Origin: a virus
Length of the DNA stretch: 64,000 nt
IMG/VR virus record: IMGVR_UViG_3300021138_000007
Coordinates: 1-64,000 of that record
Reading direction: 5' to 3' (one strand)
Within the stretch, counting starts at the first letter, position 1. Every line of letters starts with the position of its first letter. Made by a program: the position numbers and the translations under genes. The notes under the pieces were generated by a model. It was not told the origin of the DNA and did not search any database. It worked only from the letters and a program-made list of their open reading frames with translations. Shown here one piece after another: positions 50,374 to 59,266 of this stretch.

Positions 50374-51161
50374 GCCACCTTAATTTTTAATTCCTCTGTA
50401 TTGTCAACAATCATTTGTTCAATACCCAATCTTAATTGTTTACTGCCATATTTCAAAACAAATTCATCTGGATCATATCCTTTAGGCAAATACACCACAT
50501 GCAATTTCAAATCGGCTTCTTCGATGATAGGTTTTGATCTTATTACAGCCTGTTCACCCGCATCATCTGCATCTAACATTAAAACAACATGATCACAATA
50601 GCGCTTAATTAAAGCCACATGATATTGAGATAATGCTGTGCCACAAATTGCGGCAGTATTACCCATATTTTTAGATGAAAGCACCAATGCGTCTAAGTAT
50701 CCTTCTACTAGATTGATATAATTACGTTTTCGAATTATTTCTTTACCTTCATATAGATTAAAAAGATGTCTTTGTTTAGGATATGGTTCATTAATCCATT
50801 TGCCTTTATTCCATTTATCAATTTTGTCTTTTGCTTGTGCTGGTTCATGTCCGAATGCATCCCATAAAGCATTATGTGTTAATTCTTGCATAGCTTCATA
50901 CTTTCTGCCAGCAAATGCGATAATTGTTCCGTGTACATCTCTAATAGGCACTATAATACGTCCTTTTAATAAGGGGAACCAATGTCTTGAATAAGGAGGG
51001 CAAAAACCCATTCTTCCTTGTTCAATTAATTCTTTTTTGATTCCGCGTTCATTAACGTATTCTAATGCTTTTTCATTGCTCAACAATTCTCTGGAGAATT
51101 GTTGAGATATTTGTTCTCCAGTTAATAGAGTAGGAGAAGCTTTAGGATCAATAACAGTCAT
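50370..51161 (-). CDS. dnaG: DNA primase catalytic (TOPRIM) subunit
   Basis: Only the polymerase half of a DnaG primase: the N-terminal 'SNEKALEYVNERGIKKELIEQGRMGFCP' and 'GRIIVPIRDVHGTIIAFAGRK' match the RNA-polymerase core, and the TOPRIM motifs are 'NLVEGYLDALVL' (catalytic Glu) and 'VVLMLDADDAGEQA' (DxD). The zinc domain is missing here but present as a separate gene at 59238. The start is uncertain: ATG at 51161 or TTG at 51179, neither with a ribosome site. A CGATAAT motif overlaps the region between them, which would make an ATG-led transcript almost leaderless. Confidence 0.85.
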   Translation of the reverse strand: MTVIDPKASPTLLTGEQISQQFSRELLSNEKALEYVNERGIKKELIEQGRMGFCPPYSRHWFPLLKGRIIVPIRDVHGTIIAFAGRKYEAMQELTHNALWDAFGHEPAQAKDKIDKWNKGKWINEPYPKQRHLFNLYEGKEIIRKRNYINLVEGYLDALVLSSKNMGNTAAICGTALSQYHVALIKRYCDHVVLMLDADDAGEQAVIRSKPIIEEADLKLHVVYLPKGYDPDEFVLKYGSKQLRLGIEQMIVDNTEELKIKVA

Positions 51162-51167
51162 ATATGT

Positions 51168-51174
51168 ATTATCG
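51168..51174 (-). promoter_or_regulatory. CGATAAT motif at the primase start
   Basis: The minus strand reads GCACGATAAT seven bases before the ATG at 51161. It shares ten bases with the SSB and 39546 sites. Confidence 0.4.
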
Positions 51175-51185
51175 TGCAATTATTA

Positions 51186-51225
51186 TCAAAAAAGATGTCT
51201 ATTTTTCAATAAACATCTTTTTTGA
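51186..51225 (-). terminator. Terminator of recA
   Basis: Arms TCAAAAAAGATGT (51186-51198) and ACATCTTTTTTGA (51213-51225) with a 14-nt loop, 21 bp after the recA stop. The 3' arm on the minus strand includes CTTTTTTG. Confidence 0.7.
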
Positions 51226-51245
51226 AAGACTATTTGAAAAGTATT

Positions 51246-52544
51246 TTACTCTTCATCTTCATCTTCGATTTCTTGTTGATCTTGTTCTTCTTGATACTGC
51301 ATAATCACTTCGTCTGGAATTTCATATTCATCATCCACTTCTGGAGTATAAATCTTTTCAGAAGGATTATTCAAAGCATTATTAATGGCATCGACTGCCA
51401 TTGGAGTAAGCTTAAGCCTATTGCAAATCCATTCAAACGCTGTATCAGCTTTAACTCCCCTTGGCATTTTCAAAGGAGCAGGTTCTTTCTGCAACATTTC
51501 AATAAATTCAATAGCATCCTTAGATTCAAGAACTTCTCCAGTATCATCGTTAACATACTTAAATACTTTGCGAGTTTCTTTAATAAATTCTTTAGGTTTG
51601 CTATTTTTAGCTTTAAACATAAATTCATCAATAGGATTAGATTCTGCCTTACCAAACATAATAGGAAATTCGCACTTCAGACCTGGAGTGCCATATCTTG
51701 TTTTCATAACAAGCAGTTTTGACTTTCCACCAATGACTTCTTCTTTACCTTCATCATTTTTTCTCACAATTAAGCCTTCTTTGCCACCAATTTTATTGAT
51801 CCAAAGTCTCATGTGCGTAAAGTAATTAATAGAATTACCGCCAGAACTACCTAATTGGAATGTTCCTTTTTGCTTACCAGAACTAATATATAGCTGATTG
51901 ATATAAACACAAATCGTCCCAGCTTTAGCGCATTCAGCAACTAAACGACTAGACAAACGTTTCATGAATCTTGCGTGAATACCAATAGTTTGAGCATCGC
52001 CCAATGTTTTTACATATTCTTCTGATGGAATTAATGCTGTGATAGAGTCTACTACAACAACATCATATAAACCACTAGATACAACAAATTTAATCATTTC
52101 ACCATATTGCTCTGCTGTAGCAATATTTTCAAATAGTGTGAAAAGATTAGGATCATAGATTTTTACGCCCAAACTTTCTGCGCGTGGAGGATAAAATGAG
52201 TTTTCAATATTAAAAAAGCAAGCTCGTTTTCCTTCTGCATTTGCTTGTGCCATTAATTTATAGGCAAGATAAGTTTTACCCGACTGAGATTCTCCACAAA
52301 ACTCAATAAGTGTGCCTTTAGGAATGCCCATGCCTTCACCAAGTACAGCATCTACTTCCATTTGTCCTGTAGATAAGAATTCAACTGGGATATATCCACC
52401 GCCCATCTTTAAACAATTTTTATCTATGTTTAAAGATTTCATCTTTGCTTCCATGTTTTTTACAAAATCAAGGAATTGCGATTGGCTTGTATCTTTATCT
52501 GCCTTGGGTTTTTCTGATTTTTTACCTTTATCGTCTTTTGCCAT
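51246..52544 (-). CDS. recA: RecA recombinase
   Basis: Forms filaments on ssDNA and drives strand exchange. It is a 432-residue divergent RecA: 'GGGYIPVEFLSTGQMEVDAVLG', Walker A 'GESQSGKT', 'FFNIENSFYPPRAESLGV' (the usual D/E-A-E block), Walker B 'LYDVVVVDSITALIP', the L2-like 'SSGKQKGTFQLGSSGGNS', and an acidic Gln/Glu/Asp-rich tail. The start MAKDD is chosen: AGGTGA is five bases before it, while GTG at 52553 overlaps that site. It lies downstream of the SSB candidate and upstream of the primase. Confidence 0.92.
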   Translation of the reverse strand: MAKDDKGKKSEKPKADKDTSQSQFLDFVKNMEAKMKSLNIDKNCLKMGGGYIPVEFLSTGQMEVDAVLGEGMGIPKGTLIEFCGESQSGKTYLAYKLMAQANAEGKRACFFNIENSFYPPRAESLGVKIYDPNLFTLFENIATAEQYGEMIKFVVSSGLYDVVVVDSITALIPSEEYVKTLGDAQTIGIHARFMKRLSSRLVAECAKAGTICVYINQLYISSGKQKGTFQLGSSGGNSINYFTHMRLWINKIGGKEGLIVRKNDEGKEEVIGGKSKLLVMKTRYGTPGLKCEFPIMFGKAESNPIDEFMFKAKNSKPKEFIKETRKVFKYVNDDTGEVLESKDAIEFIEMLQKEPAPLKMPRGVKADTAFEWICNRLKLTPMAVDAINNALNNPSEKIYTPEVDDEYEIPDEVIMQYQEEQDQQEIEDEDEE

Positions 52545-52569
52545 TATATTCACCTAAATTTAGAATGTT

Positions 52570-52601
52570 AAAAGTATAGCCAGAATTCTGGCTATACTTT
52601 T
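52570..52601 (-). terminator. Terminator of the SSB candidate gene
   Basis: A perfect palindrome: AAAAGTATAGCCAGAA (52570-52585) abuts its complement (52586-52601), 9 bp after the stop codon. Confidence 0.75.
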
Positions 52602-52610
52602 GTTTAGAGA

Positions 52611-53615
52611 TTAACCCCAGACTTCATCTTCTTCACTGCTTTCTTCGCTGAAAGGATTAGACTCCTCTGCTACTGTCGCAGTTTTAGCTTTAGCCTTTGC
52701 AGGCTTAGATGCTACTGGTGCTACGGTGGATTCGCTATCTTCGTCTTCGTCAGCATTAGCAGTAATAGTCATTTCATGTGACTTTGTGCTTTCTTCTGTG
52801 GTTCGGATTGGTGCGAACTTATAGATGCGCGATAATGGGTATCCATAGGTGTAGAAATCTTCCCAATCTGGGAATGGAGTATCTGCGAGATTGTACTCTG
52901 CGTCTTTACGAAGTTTAGCATCTTCTGCTTTTTCAGCAAGATATTCGCTTCGCTTTTCTTCCAATTCTTCTGGCTTAGGCTCATTGATTTTTCGGAACAT
53001 CTCAATTTCTTCATCTGTTAATCGAGTTTTCTTGTTCTTAATATTTACTTCATACTCAACCTTGCCGATCTTTTTGTCATTGTACTTAGCAATGATTTCA
53101 ATTTCATGTGCATATCGTCCGCCCATAAATGTGATAAGCTTATCGCTATCATCATACTTTTCCTTAACATTTTCGCGGTGGTTGGCAAGCTCTGCCTTGG
53201 TAATTTCTTTAAAAATAGAACTACCCTTCTTGAGAATCTTAGGTACAGAAGTACCGTCAGGAAGTCTTAAAAGACAATTTTGAGCGTACTGAGGATTAGG
53301 TCGATAACCCAATGCATACCAAGGACATTCGTCCTTGTTCTTTAAACCAACACGAGTGAGCGACTTATTAAGCTCTGCATCTGGGAAAGGAACAGCGGTT
53401 GGAGTTGTTTTGCCATCTTTATTAGGATCGGGCAATTCTTGAAGATTGTTATATTCAACAAAATCAATAGGAAAACCAACAAGGCGAATCGTAACTTCTT
53501 TAGTTTCTCCCTTGCCTACTTTAAGATCAAGTAGAGAATCTTTGAGAGATGTGCGATTGTTGTTTGAATTAGTTCGTTCTTGAACTGATTTGGGTGTAAC
53601 TGTACGTATTGACAT
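52611..53615 (-). CDS. Probable single-stranded DNA-binding protein (gp32-like)
   Basis: A 334-residue protein. The core has beta-rich OB-like blocks ('EVTIRLVGFPIDFVEYNN', 'CPWYALGYRPNPQYAQNCLLRLPDG', 'SIFKEITKAELANHREN'). After a helical charged region it ends in a Ala/Lys linker and an acidic tip 'NPFSEESSEEDEVWG', the hallmark layout of SSB proteins, where the tail recruits partners. It is next to recA and carries its own promoter-like motif and terminator, as expected for a protein needed in large amounts. No exact family is recognised. Confidence 0.65.
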   Translation of the reverse strand: MSIRTVTPKSVQERTNSNNNRTSLKDSLLDLKVGKGETKEVTIRLVGFPIDFVEYNNLQELPDPNKDGKTTPTAVPFPDAELNKSLTRVGLKNKDECPWYALGYRPNPQYAQNCLLRLPDGTSVPKILKKGSSIFKEITKAELANHRENVKEKYDDSDKLITFMGGRYAHEIEIIAKYNDKKIGKVEYEVNIKNKKTRLTDEEIEMFRKINEPKPEELEEKRSEYLAEKAEDAKLRKDAEYNLADTPFPDWEDFYTYGYPLSRIYKFAPIRTTEESTKSHEMTITANADEDEDSESTVAPVASKPAKAKAKTATVAEESNPFSEESSEEDEVWG

Positions 53616-53712
53616 ATATTTCTCCTTTGAGTCAGTAATTGATTATAACGCTATCTGATTTTTGGAATCAATTGATTCTACAGACTTTGCATTTTTCGAT
53701 TACTCTGGACTA

Positions 53713-53719
53713 ATTATCG
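53713..53719 (-). promoter_or_regulatory. CGATAAT motif before the SSB gene
   Basis: The minus strand reads TTTAGAAAAAAGCACGATAAT-like sequence (A run, then GCACGATAAT) 98 bp before the SSB start. It is the closest match to the site at 40088. Confidence 0.5.
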
Positions 53720-53779
53720 TGCTTTTTTCTAAATTTCATTACTGATTTTTAGAATATGTGAATTTTTTACTTCACATTA

Positions 53780-53828
53780 TTATTTTCTACAAATGAATAG
53801 TTTTATCCTTTACATTTGTAGAAAATAA
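53780..53828 (-). terminator. Terminator after the 53863 gene
   Basis: Arms TTATTTTCTACAAATG (53780-53795) and CATTTGTAGAAAATAA (53813-53828) with a 17-nt loop. A second short palindrome, ATGGAAA/TTTCCAT, follows at about 53840. The remaining gap up to 53615 (247 bp in all) holds the CGATAAT site and AT-rich leader. Confidence 0.65.
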
Positions 53829-53862
53829 TTAATATTATTATGGAAATATTTTCCATAAATTG

Positions 53863-54636
53863 TTAAACTAAATTACGAGTTTTGATTTTTATTTCGGGTT
53901 TTTTATTAAAACCAACAGATTTATTTCTGTTAAATCCAACATCGACATATTTATCATCTTTTGACTTTTCGTATTCATCATCTAACATACGATTATAAGA
54001 TACTGCATTTCCAATATTAACATCATTATTGTTAATTTTTGCTATATTATGTCTTTCATACATCAGACTTTTCATATTTTCAGATGCAAAAGTTAAGCTG
54101 GATTTACATTCAATTAAATACTTTAATTGCGCTTTTGCATTTGTTGCTAACGCAAGCCATGTAAATACCATAAATGAAGCATTTGCATCTTTATCACCCT
54201 TTGTTCCAGTATAAAGTTTATGGGCCATTTCTTTAAGCGATTTATGTGCTTCATTTAAGAATTCACTTCTTCTATATGCAATATCAATCAATGTAGTTAA
54301 TCGGAAATTATATGCTATCAATCTTGAATAAGTTTCAGCAATGTCTTCATATTCTGTATTAACTTCACTTGGAATTGAAAAATCCCAAGAAGAAATCTCA
54401 GCTTCAATTTGATCTCTCTCAAATGTGGGCATCATTTCATATATATTTTGACACATTTTAACACATTCTACATATTCTTCTTTTGTTATGCCTTTTAATC
54501 TATTTTTGGCTTCTGATGTAAAATCATATGTACTGCCATATAAATCTAATGGCTCTATTTCAATTTTAGGCTCTTCAAGAATGTCTTGAGATTGATCAAT
54601 CTCAAGACATTCTTCTTCTAATTCTTCATCTAACAT
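53863..54636 (-). CDS. Unknown helical protein downstream of DnaE
   Basis: A 257-residue protein. It has an acidic N-terminus, then long helices ('ETYSRLIAYNFRLTTLIDIA', 'FTWLALATNAKAQLKYLIE') and a Lys/Asn-rich tail ending 'IKIKTRNLV', which resembles the DnaE end 'RINTRNFFGDE'. No family is recognised. GGAGAT precedes the ATG, which overlaps the end of dnaE, so it is co-translated with the polymerase and may be a replisome accessory protein. Confidence 0.55.
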   Translation of the reverse strand: MLDEELEEECLEIDQSQDILEEPKIEIEPLDLYGSTYDFTSEAKNRLKGITKEEYVECVKMCQNIYEMMPTFERDQIEAEISSWDFSIPSEVNTEYEDIAETYSRLIAYNFRLTTLIDIAYRRSEFLNEAHKSLKEMAHKLYTGTKGDKDANASFMVFTWLALATNAKAQLKYLIECKSSLTFASENMKSLMYERHNIAKINNNDVNIGNAVSYNRMLDDEYEKSKDDKYVDVGFNRNKSVGFNKKPEIKIKTRNLV

Positions 54637-57600
54637 TTATTCATCTCCAAAGAAATTACGTGTATTGATACGAGGTTTGGTTTTCTTCACAATTGGATTG
54701 CGAATACTTGTGCGCTCATTTTTAGACGCAATACTATCTAAATCATCAGAATCATTAATTAAAGAATCTGTGGATTTGTATTTCATATTGGCTTGTTTTT
54801 TAAGGCGTTTTTCTTCTTCTCCGCGAATATGAACTAATTCGTCCCAAATTTCCATAAAAACTTCTGTTTCAGTTGTTTTCGATGCTTCAGGGAAACAATC
54901 TAAAGCTCCACCAATAAATAATGATTCAACTGTTCCTCTATTTGGCCTTGCAACCCAACAAAGTTGTTTGAGCGATTCATAAGGTTGATTAGCAATAATA
55001 GTTTCTGCCATACTACCAACACCCTTAATTGATGTTAGGGGCATAAGAATGTCACCATGTTTATTAACGGTTGTTTGCATACCAGATTCATTAACATTTG
55101 GATTCAAAACATTGATCCGCTCCGTTTTACATTCTTTTTCATAAATAGCCTTCTTTGTTTCATCATTCTGATCTGTCTGCAAACATGCTGCCATCCATTC
55201 CGAAGGATAGTAATATCTCAGCCATGCAGTCCAATAAGAAAGAATCGCATAAGCACAAGCATGTGATCTATTAAAAGCATAACCACTAAATTTTTCCATT
55301 AATTGAAGCAAATTATTCACAACTTGCGCATCTACTCCACGAGCAATAGCTTTTTCTCTAAATAATTTGGTGATCTTATCAAAAAGCACAGGGTCTTTCT
55401 TTGACACAGCCTTTCTTAGTTTATCTGTTTCATCCCAGTCAAATCCTGCAAGATCACGAGCTAAAAACATAGCTTGCTCCTGATATACCATGATGCCATA
55501 GGTAACTTCAAGATGTTTTTTAATGATAGGATGATCATATTTAATAGCATCAGGATTTTTCTTACCAAGAGCATAATCTGGGATGTAAGCCATAGGGCCA
55601 GGACGATAAAGCGCGGCAACTGCAATTAAGTCTTCAGTATTAGAAGCATTAACATCTTGTAATGCTTTTTGCATTCCGCCTGAAGCAAATTGGAATACAG
55701 TTGATGTTTTACCTGTGGCATAAATATTTTTGAACACTTTAGGGTCTTCAAGAGGAATATCTGCGGGATCAATATCTTTACCGTGACGTTTTTTAATTAA
55801 TTCCAAAGCATATGACAATGTGTGTAAAGTCGAAAGCCCTAAATAGTCGTATTTTACAGCACCAACACGTTCTACACTTTTCATATCGTAGCCTGAACAT
55901 AAAGTGCCTTTAGAGTTTTCGATAGGTACATGATTACATAATGAATCATTAGCAATTAAAATACCACCAGCATGAACACCTAAATTGGAAATGGTTCCAA
56001 CAAGTTTACGTGCAATTGCAATTTCTTCTGGATATTGACGTGCCCAAGATGCAAATTCAGGACTTTCCTGTAAAGCGTCGTCTAATGTTGTGCCAGGTCT
56101 GCCAGGAATGGTCTTACTGACAACTTGAGCCATTTGGTGTGTTTTGTCTTTCCATTTGGCATTAAACTTTTCTGATGTCTTTAAAACGCCAATAACAGCG
56201 GCTTTAGCACCATAAGTGCCCCAGGTACCAATATTCTTTACTTTATCCTGTCCAAAATAAGAAGAGGCCCATGCAAATGCTTCACTTCTACGAGAATCGT
56301 CAATGTCCGTATCTACGTCAGGAAGAGTCGCAACTTTCTTGACTTTTAATCCACTTTCTGGCTTTTCATCTGTAATACCAAGAAAATATGCAATCCATGA
56401 ATTAGATTCATTCTTTTGCTTAGTGATTCCAGAGTTTGAAAGATGATTCATGTATGTAGCTAAACCTTGATTCTCTAAAACCCAAATTTCTTTATGAATT
56501 GCAGGCATATGAGATTCATATTCAGGATCATTTGATTTCTCTTTAACAATTTCTTTGAGTCGCCTAACAGCTTCACTTTGATCTTCTTTGCCCTTCTGTT
56601 CTTGATATTCTTTTACAGGCATCACGCTAAAATCAATTTTATATTGTTCGCCACGCCCAGGATTTAAAAATCTTTCAAACATCAAGTTCCATCGAATGGG
56701 ATCAACAGAGCAAACTTCTAATAGATAATTTAATAAACTACCCACTCCACTGCCACGAATGCCATAACGAATATTAGATTTCTTCATAAAGCATACCATT
56801 TCGTATTCAATTAAGAAGTAGTCCACAACACCCATGTTACAAACGGTTTCCCATTCATACTTCATTCGTTTGATGTATGTCGAATTTTTATCTAAACCCA
56901 ATCTCTTTAAACCATTAAATGCCAAATAAGCGAGATAAGCTTCATTTGGTTTATAATACTTAAGATTTCTTTGCCACCATGCTCGAAAATCTTCATCATT
57001 CATAGGAACATAAGCAGAAGGCAACAAATGAGGCACATCGAGTTTCATAAAATCCTCAACTCGATCTGTTAAGTTTAAAGTATTATCCAATGAATATGGC
57101 ACACTAGAAAAAATATTTTCCATTTCATTTCTGGTTTTCAAATGAAAGTTATGTGTTCCATACGCTTCTTTCTTGCCATTTTTCTTGCCAGCGATTCTAT
57201 CTTGTGATAAATCACGCATTTGGATTAGAACATCATGAATCTGCCAATCCTTTTGTTCCAAATAATGAACATCATTCGATGCAACCACTGGGATATCATA
57301 TTTTTTACCCAATTCTAAAAGTTTAGGCAAGTTATGTTCTTGTTCTGGAATGCCGTGATTTTGTATTTCGATATAGTATCTATCTCCAAAAACATCTAAA
57401 AATCGTTCTGCTACTGATTCTGCCTTCTTTTCTCCGTGTCGCAATAGAGCTTGATTTAATTCACTTGCAAGACAACCTGAAAGAGCAATAATGCCTTCAT
57501 TATGTTCCTCAATAACTTTCCAATCAACACGAGGATCATAGTAGTATCCAACTTCGGCACCAATAGAGGCAATATTCAAAAGATTACGATAACCCTTCTC

Positions 57601-57924
57601 ATTCATTGCCAATAGAGTTAAGTGATTGTGTTTAGGTCTTCCAACTGTGCCATCTTCTCTTTCTGCATGTTCTTTGAATGTCATATCAGGACAAGTGTAT
57701 ACTTCACAACCGATAATAGGTTTAATGGGGTCAGTTGCACCATCGTCTGCACGACAGGCTTCTACGAATTCAACTACTCCGCCCATTCGACCATGATCTG
57801 TAATGGCAGAAGCAATAAAACCTTCAGCCCTGGCTTTTTTAGCATAGTTCTTAGGGGAAGGCAAAGCATCTTGCACACTATAATGAGTGTGCGCATGTAA
57901 ATGTACAAATTCTTGTTTACACAT
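54637..57924 (-). CDS. dnaE: DNA polymerase III alpha subunit (DnaE)
   Basis: The replicative C-family polymerase, 1095 residues. The PHP domain keeps its metal residues: H10/H12 in 'HLHAHTH', D43/H44 in 'ITDHG', E74 in 'GCEVY', H101, and D218/H220 in 'SNDVHY', so proofreading by PHP is plausible. The palm has 'GSGVGSLLNYLL', 'FERFLNPGR' (about 416-424), then a 110-residue insert before 'LPDVDTDID' (D536, D538), and a third Asp in 'VKYDYLGLSTLHTL'. 'PGPMAYIPDYALGK' and 'YGIMVYQEQAMFLA' are typical DnaE blocks. The start MCKQEF is chosen because GGAG lies nine bases upstream; the longer frame begins within it. Confidence 0.95.
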   Translation of the reverse strand: MCKQEFVHLHAHTHYSVQDALPSPKNYAKKARAEGFIASAITDHGRMGGVVEFVEACRADDGATDPIKPIIGCEVYTCPDMTFKEHAEREDGTVGRPKHNHLTLLAMNEKGYRNLLNIASIGAEVGYYYDPRVDWKVIEEHNEGIIALSGCLASELNQALLRHGEKKAESVAERFLDVFGDRYYIEIQNHGIPEQEHNLPKLLELGKKYDIPVVASNDVHYLEQKDWQIHDVLIQMRDLSQDRIAGKKNGKKEAYGTHNFHLKTRNEMENIFSSVPYSLDNTLNLTDRVEDFMKLDVPHLLPSAYVPMNDEDFRAWWQRNLKYYKPNEAYLAYLAFNGLKRLGLDKNSTYIKRMKYEWETVCNMGVVDYFLIEYEMVCFMKKSNIRYGIRGSGVGSLLNYLLEVCSVDPIRWNLMFERFLNPGRGEQYKIDFSVMPVKEYQEQKGKEDQSEAVRRLKEIVKEKSNDPEYESHMPAIHKEIWVLENQGLATYMNHLSNSGITKQKNESNSWIAYFLGITDEKPESGLKVKKVATLPDVDTDIDDSRRSEAFAWASSYFGQDKVKNIGTWGTYGAKAAVIGVLKTSEKFNAKWKDKTHQMAQVVSKTIPGRPGTTLDDALQESPEFASWARQYPEEIAIARKLVGTISNLGVHAGGILIANDSLCNHVPIENSKGTLCSGYDMKSVERVGAVKYDYLGLSTLHTLSYALELIKKRHGKDIDPADIPLEDPKVFKNIYATGKTSTVFQFASGGMQKALQDVNASNTEDLIAVAALYRPGPMAYIPDYALGKKNPDAIKYDHPIIKKHLEVTYGIMVYQEQAMFLARDLAGFDWDETDKLRKAVSKKDPVLFDKITKLFREKAIARGVDAQVVNNLLQLMEKFSGYAFNRSHACAYAILSYWTAWLRYYYPSEWMAACLQTDQNDETKKAIYEKECKTERINVLNPNVNESGMQTTVNKHGDILMPLTSIKGVGSMAETIIANQPYESLKQLCWVARPNRGTVESLFIGGALDCFPEASKTTETEVFMEIWDELVHIRGEEEKRLKKQANMKYKSTDSLINDSDDLDSIASKNERTSIRNPIVKKTKPRINTRNFFGDE

Positions 57925-57976
57925 ATTATTATTCTCCACAGACGCCGTTGTTAGCGGTCATACATCTGTCTTAATT

Positions 57977-57983
57977 ATTATCG
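57977..57983 (-). promoter_or_regulatory. CGATAAT motif before dnaE
   Basis: The minus strand reads AGAACGATAATAATTAAG; the motif overlaps the stop codon of the upstream gene, about 53 bp before the dnaE start. An A-rich run precedes it, as at the other four sites. Confidence 0.45.
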
Positions 57984-58952
57984 TTCTATTTTTCTCTTTT
58001 TTATGGAATTCTGGACAATATTTGTAGTATGCATATTTCTCCATATTCTGGCTTTAAAATCATGTCTTTGATTGCTAATACAATATGGTGATAGCATTTT
58101 TCCATTTAATATTTTCTTAGAATCCAAGTTGTAAATTTTATCTGTAAATTGTTTTGCATTAATCAAGTCATATGATTTCATATCTTTAGGTCTATGTTTT
58201 AATGGCAATCTTTGAAATTCTGGGAAAATATATGTATTGCCTAATTGTTCAACAATACCCCAATTTTCATTTACTGGCACAATTCTAGCTCCAGTGCCAA
58301 AGCATTTTAATTCGTCAAATTGCTTTGAAATTTGTTGGTATGCTTTATGTTCTGATTTTAATTTCCAATTTTCATATTTATGTAAATGATCACAAGTTGC
58401 CAATGCTGTTTTGACAGTTCTTATGCTTAAGCCAGTCCATTCGGCGATTGAAGCCGCAGTTACTGGACGACGATCTTTAAATCGTGCCGCTATTAACCCC
58501 ACTAAAAGATATTTGATGTTAGTGCTATTTGGATGTATTTCAGTGTATGGATCATTCCAAACATATTTTAAAGGTATAGAAAATGGTTCTATACGAGGCA
58601 TTGTTGGATTTAAATATTTCACTACATTTTTTACGCCTATTAATGAACAGATTTTTTGTCCATTTTTTCCACCTGGTTTATTCCAATATTTGCCAGCACC
58701 ATCTTGTATTATTTGATAAGCATATTTTTCAGTAATACCTAAAACATAGGTCAAAATTTCCAGCATTGCCTTTAAATTGAACATGCCATTTCCTCTGTGG
58801 TTAATGCCCGAAGAGTTTGCTTCTTTTATTTGATCTAAAGACCTTAAAACTGTCCAGCACGAATACAAATCATGTTCTTTTTTTAATAAAGCTGCTGCTG
58901 CTAATTCGGGATAAAATACAATTTGGCATTCAGATAGTTGATTATTTTTCAA
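57978..58952 (-). CDS. Unknown protein with helix-turn-helix, replication module
   Basis: A 324-residue protein. The segment 'VTAASIAEWTGLSIRTVKTAL' (centre) is a good helix-turn-helix, and an N-terminal part ('MLEILTYVLGITEKYAYQII') could be another. Basic C-terminus ('NSIKKRKIER'). It may be a replication initiator or regulator, but no family is recognised. It starts with TTG ten bases after GGAGG; the TTGA overlaps the upstream stop. Confidence 0.6.
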   Translation of the reverse strand: MKNNQLSECQIVFYPELAAAALLKKEHDLYSCWTVLRSLDQIKEANSSGINHRGNGMFNLKAMLEILTYVLGITEKYAYQIIQDGAGKYWNKPGGKNGQKICSLIGVKNVVKYLNPTMPRIEPFSIPLKYVWNDPYTEIHPNSTNIKYLLVGLIAARFKDRRPVTAASIAEWTGLSIRTVKTALATCDHLHKYENWKLKSEHKAYQQISKQFDELKCFGTGARIVPVNENWGIVEQLGNTYIFPEFQRLPLKHRPKDMKSYDLINAKQFTDKIYNLDSKKILNGKMLSPYCISNQRHDFKARIWRNMHTTNIVQNSIKKRKIER

Positions 58953-59266
58953 TTATTATTTTCCTCCTGCAAAGAAAGCCAAACATTAGCCATTCGTTCT
59001 AATTCCTTTTCAGCGCCTGATATAAGTAAATAAGCCAATGCTTCGCCTTCTGATAAATTTTGAGCCGCACTGACCATTTTTTGTGCCATAGCTACTCTTC
59101 CAGCAAATGGGGCTAAAACAGTTAAACTTAATCCTATTTTATCAGGTGGTTGTAAAGATAGTTCGCGTAATTCTTCTGCTAATTTACCGACTTTATTATT
59201 GTCATTTTTGGATTGTTGTGATTTAGAAGTTTTTTCTTTAACAACTACTGGTTTCGATTTCATCAT
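58949..59266 (-). CDS. Unknown small protein
   Basis: A 105-residue protein with a Lys/Ser-rich N-terminus and a helical core ('GKLAEELRELSLQPPDKIGLSLTVL', 'AYLLISGAEKELERMANVW'). No family is recognised. It overlaps the primase zinc-domain gene by 29 bp at its start and the next gene by 4 bp at its end. Confidence 0.5.
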   Translation of the reverse strand: MMKSKPVVVKEKTSKSQQSKNDNNKVGKLAEELRELSLQPPDKIGLSLTVLAPFAGRVAMAQKMVSAAQNLSEGEALAYLLISGAEKELERMANVWLSLQEENNN

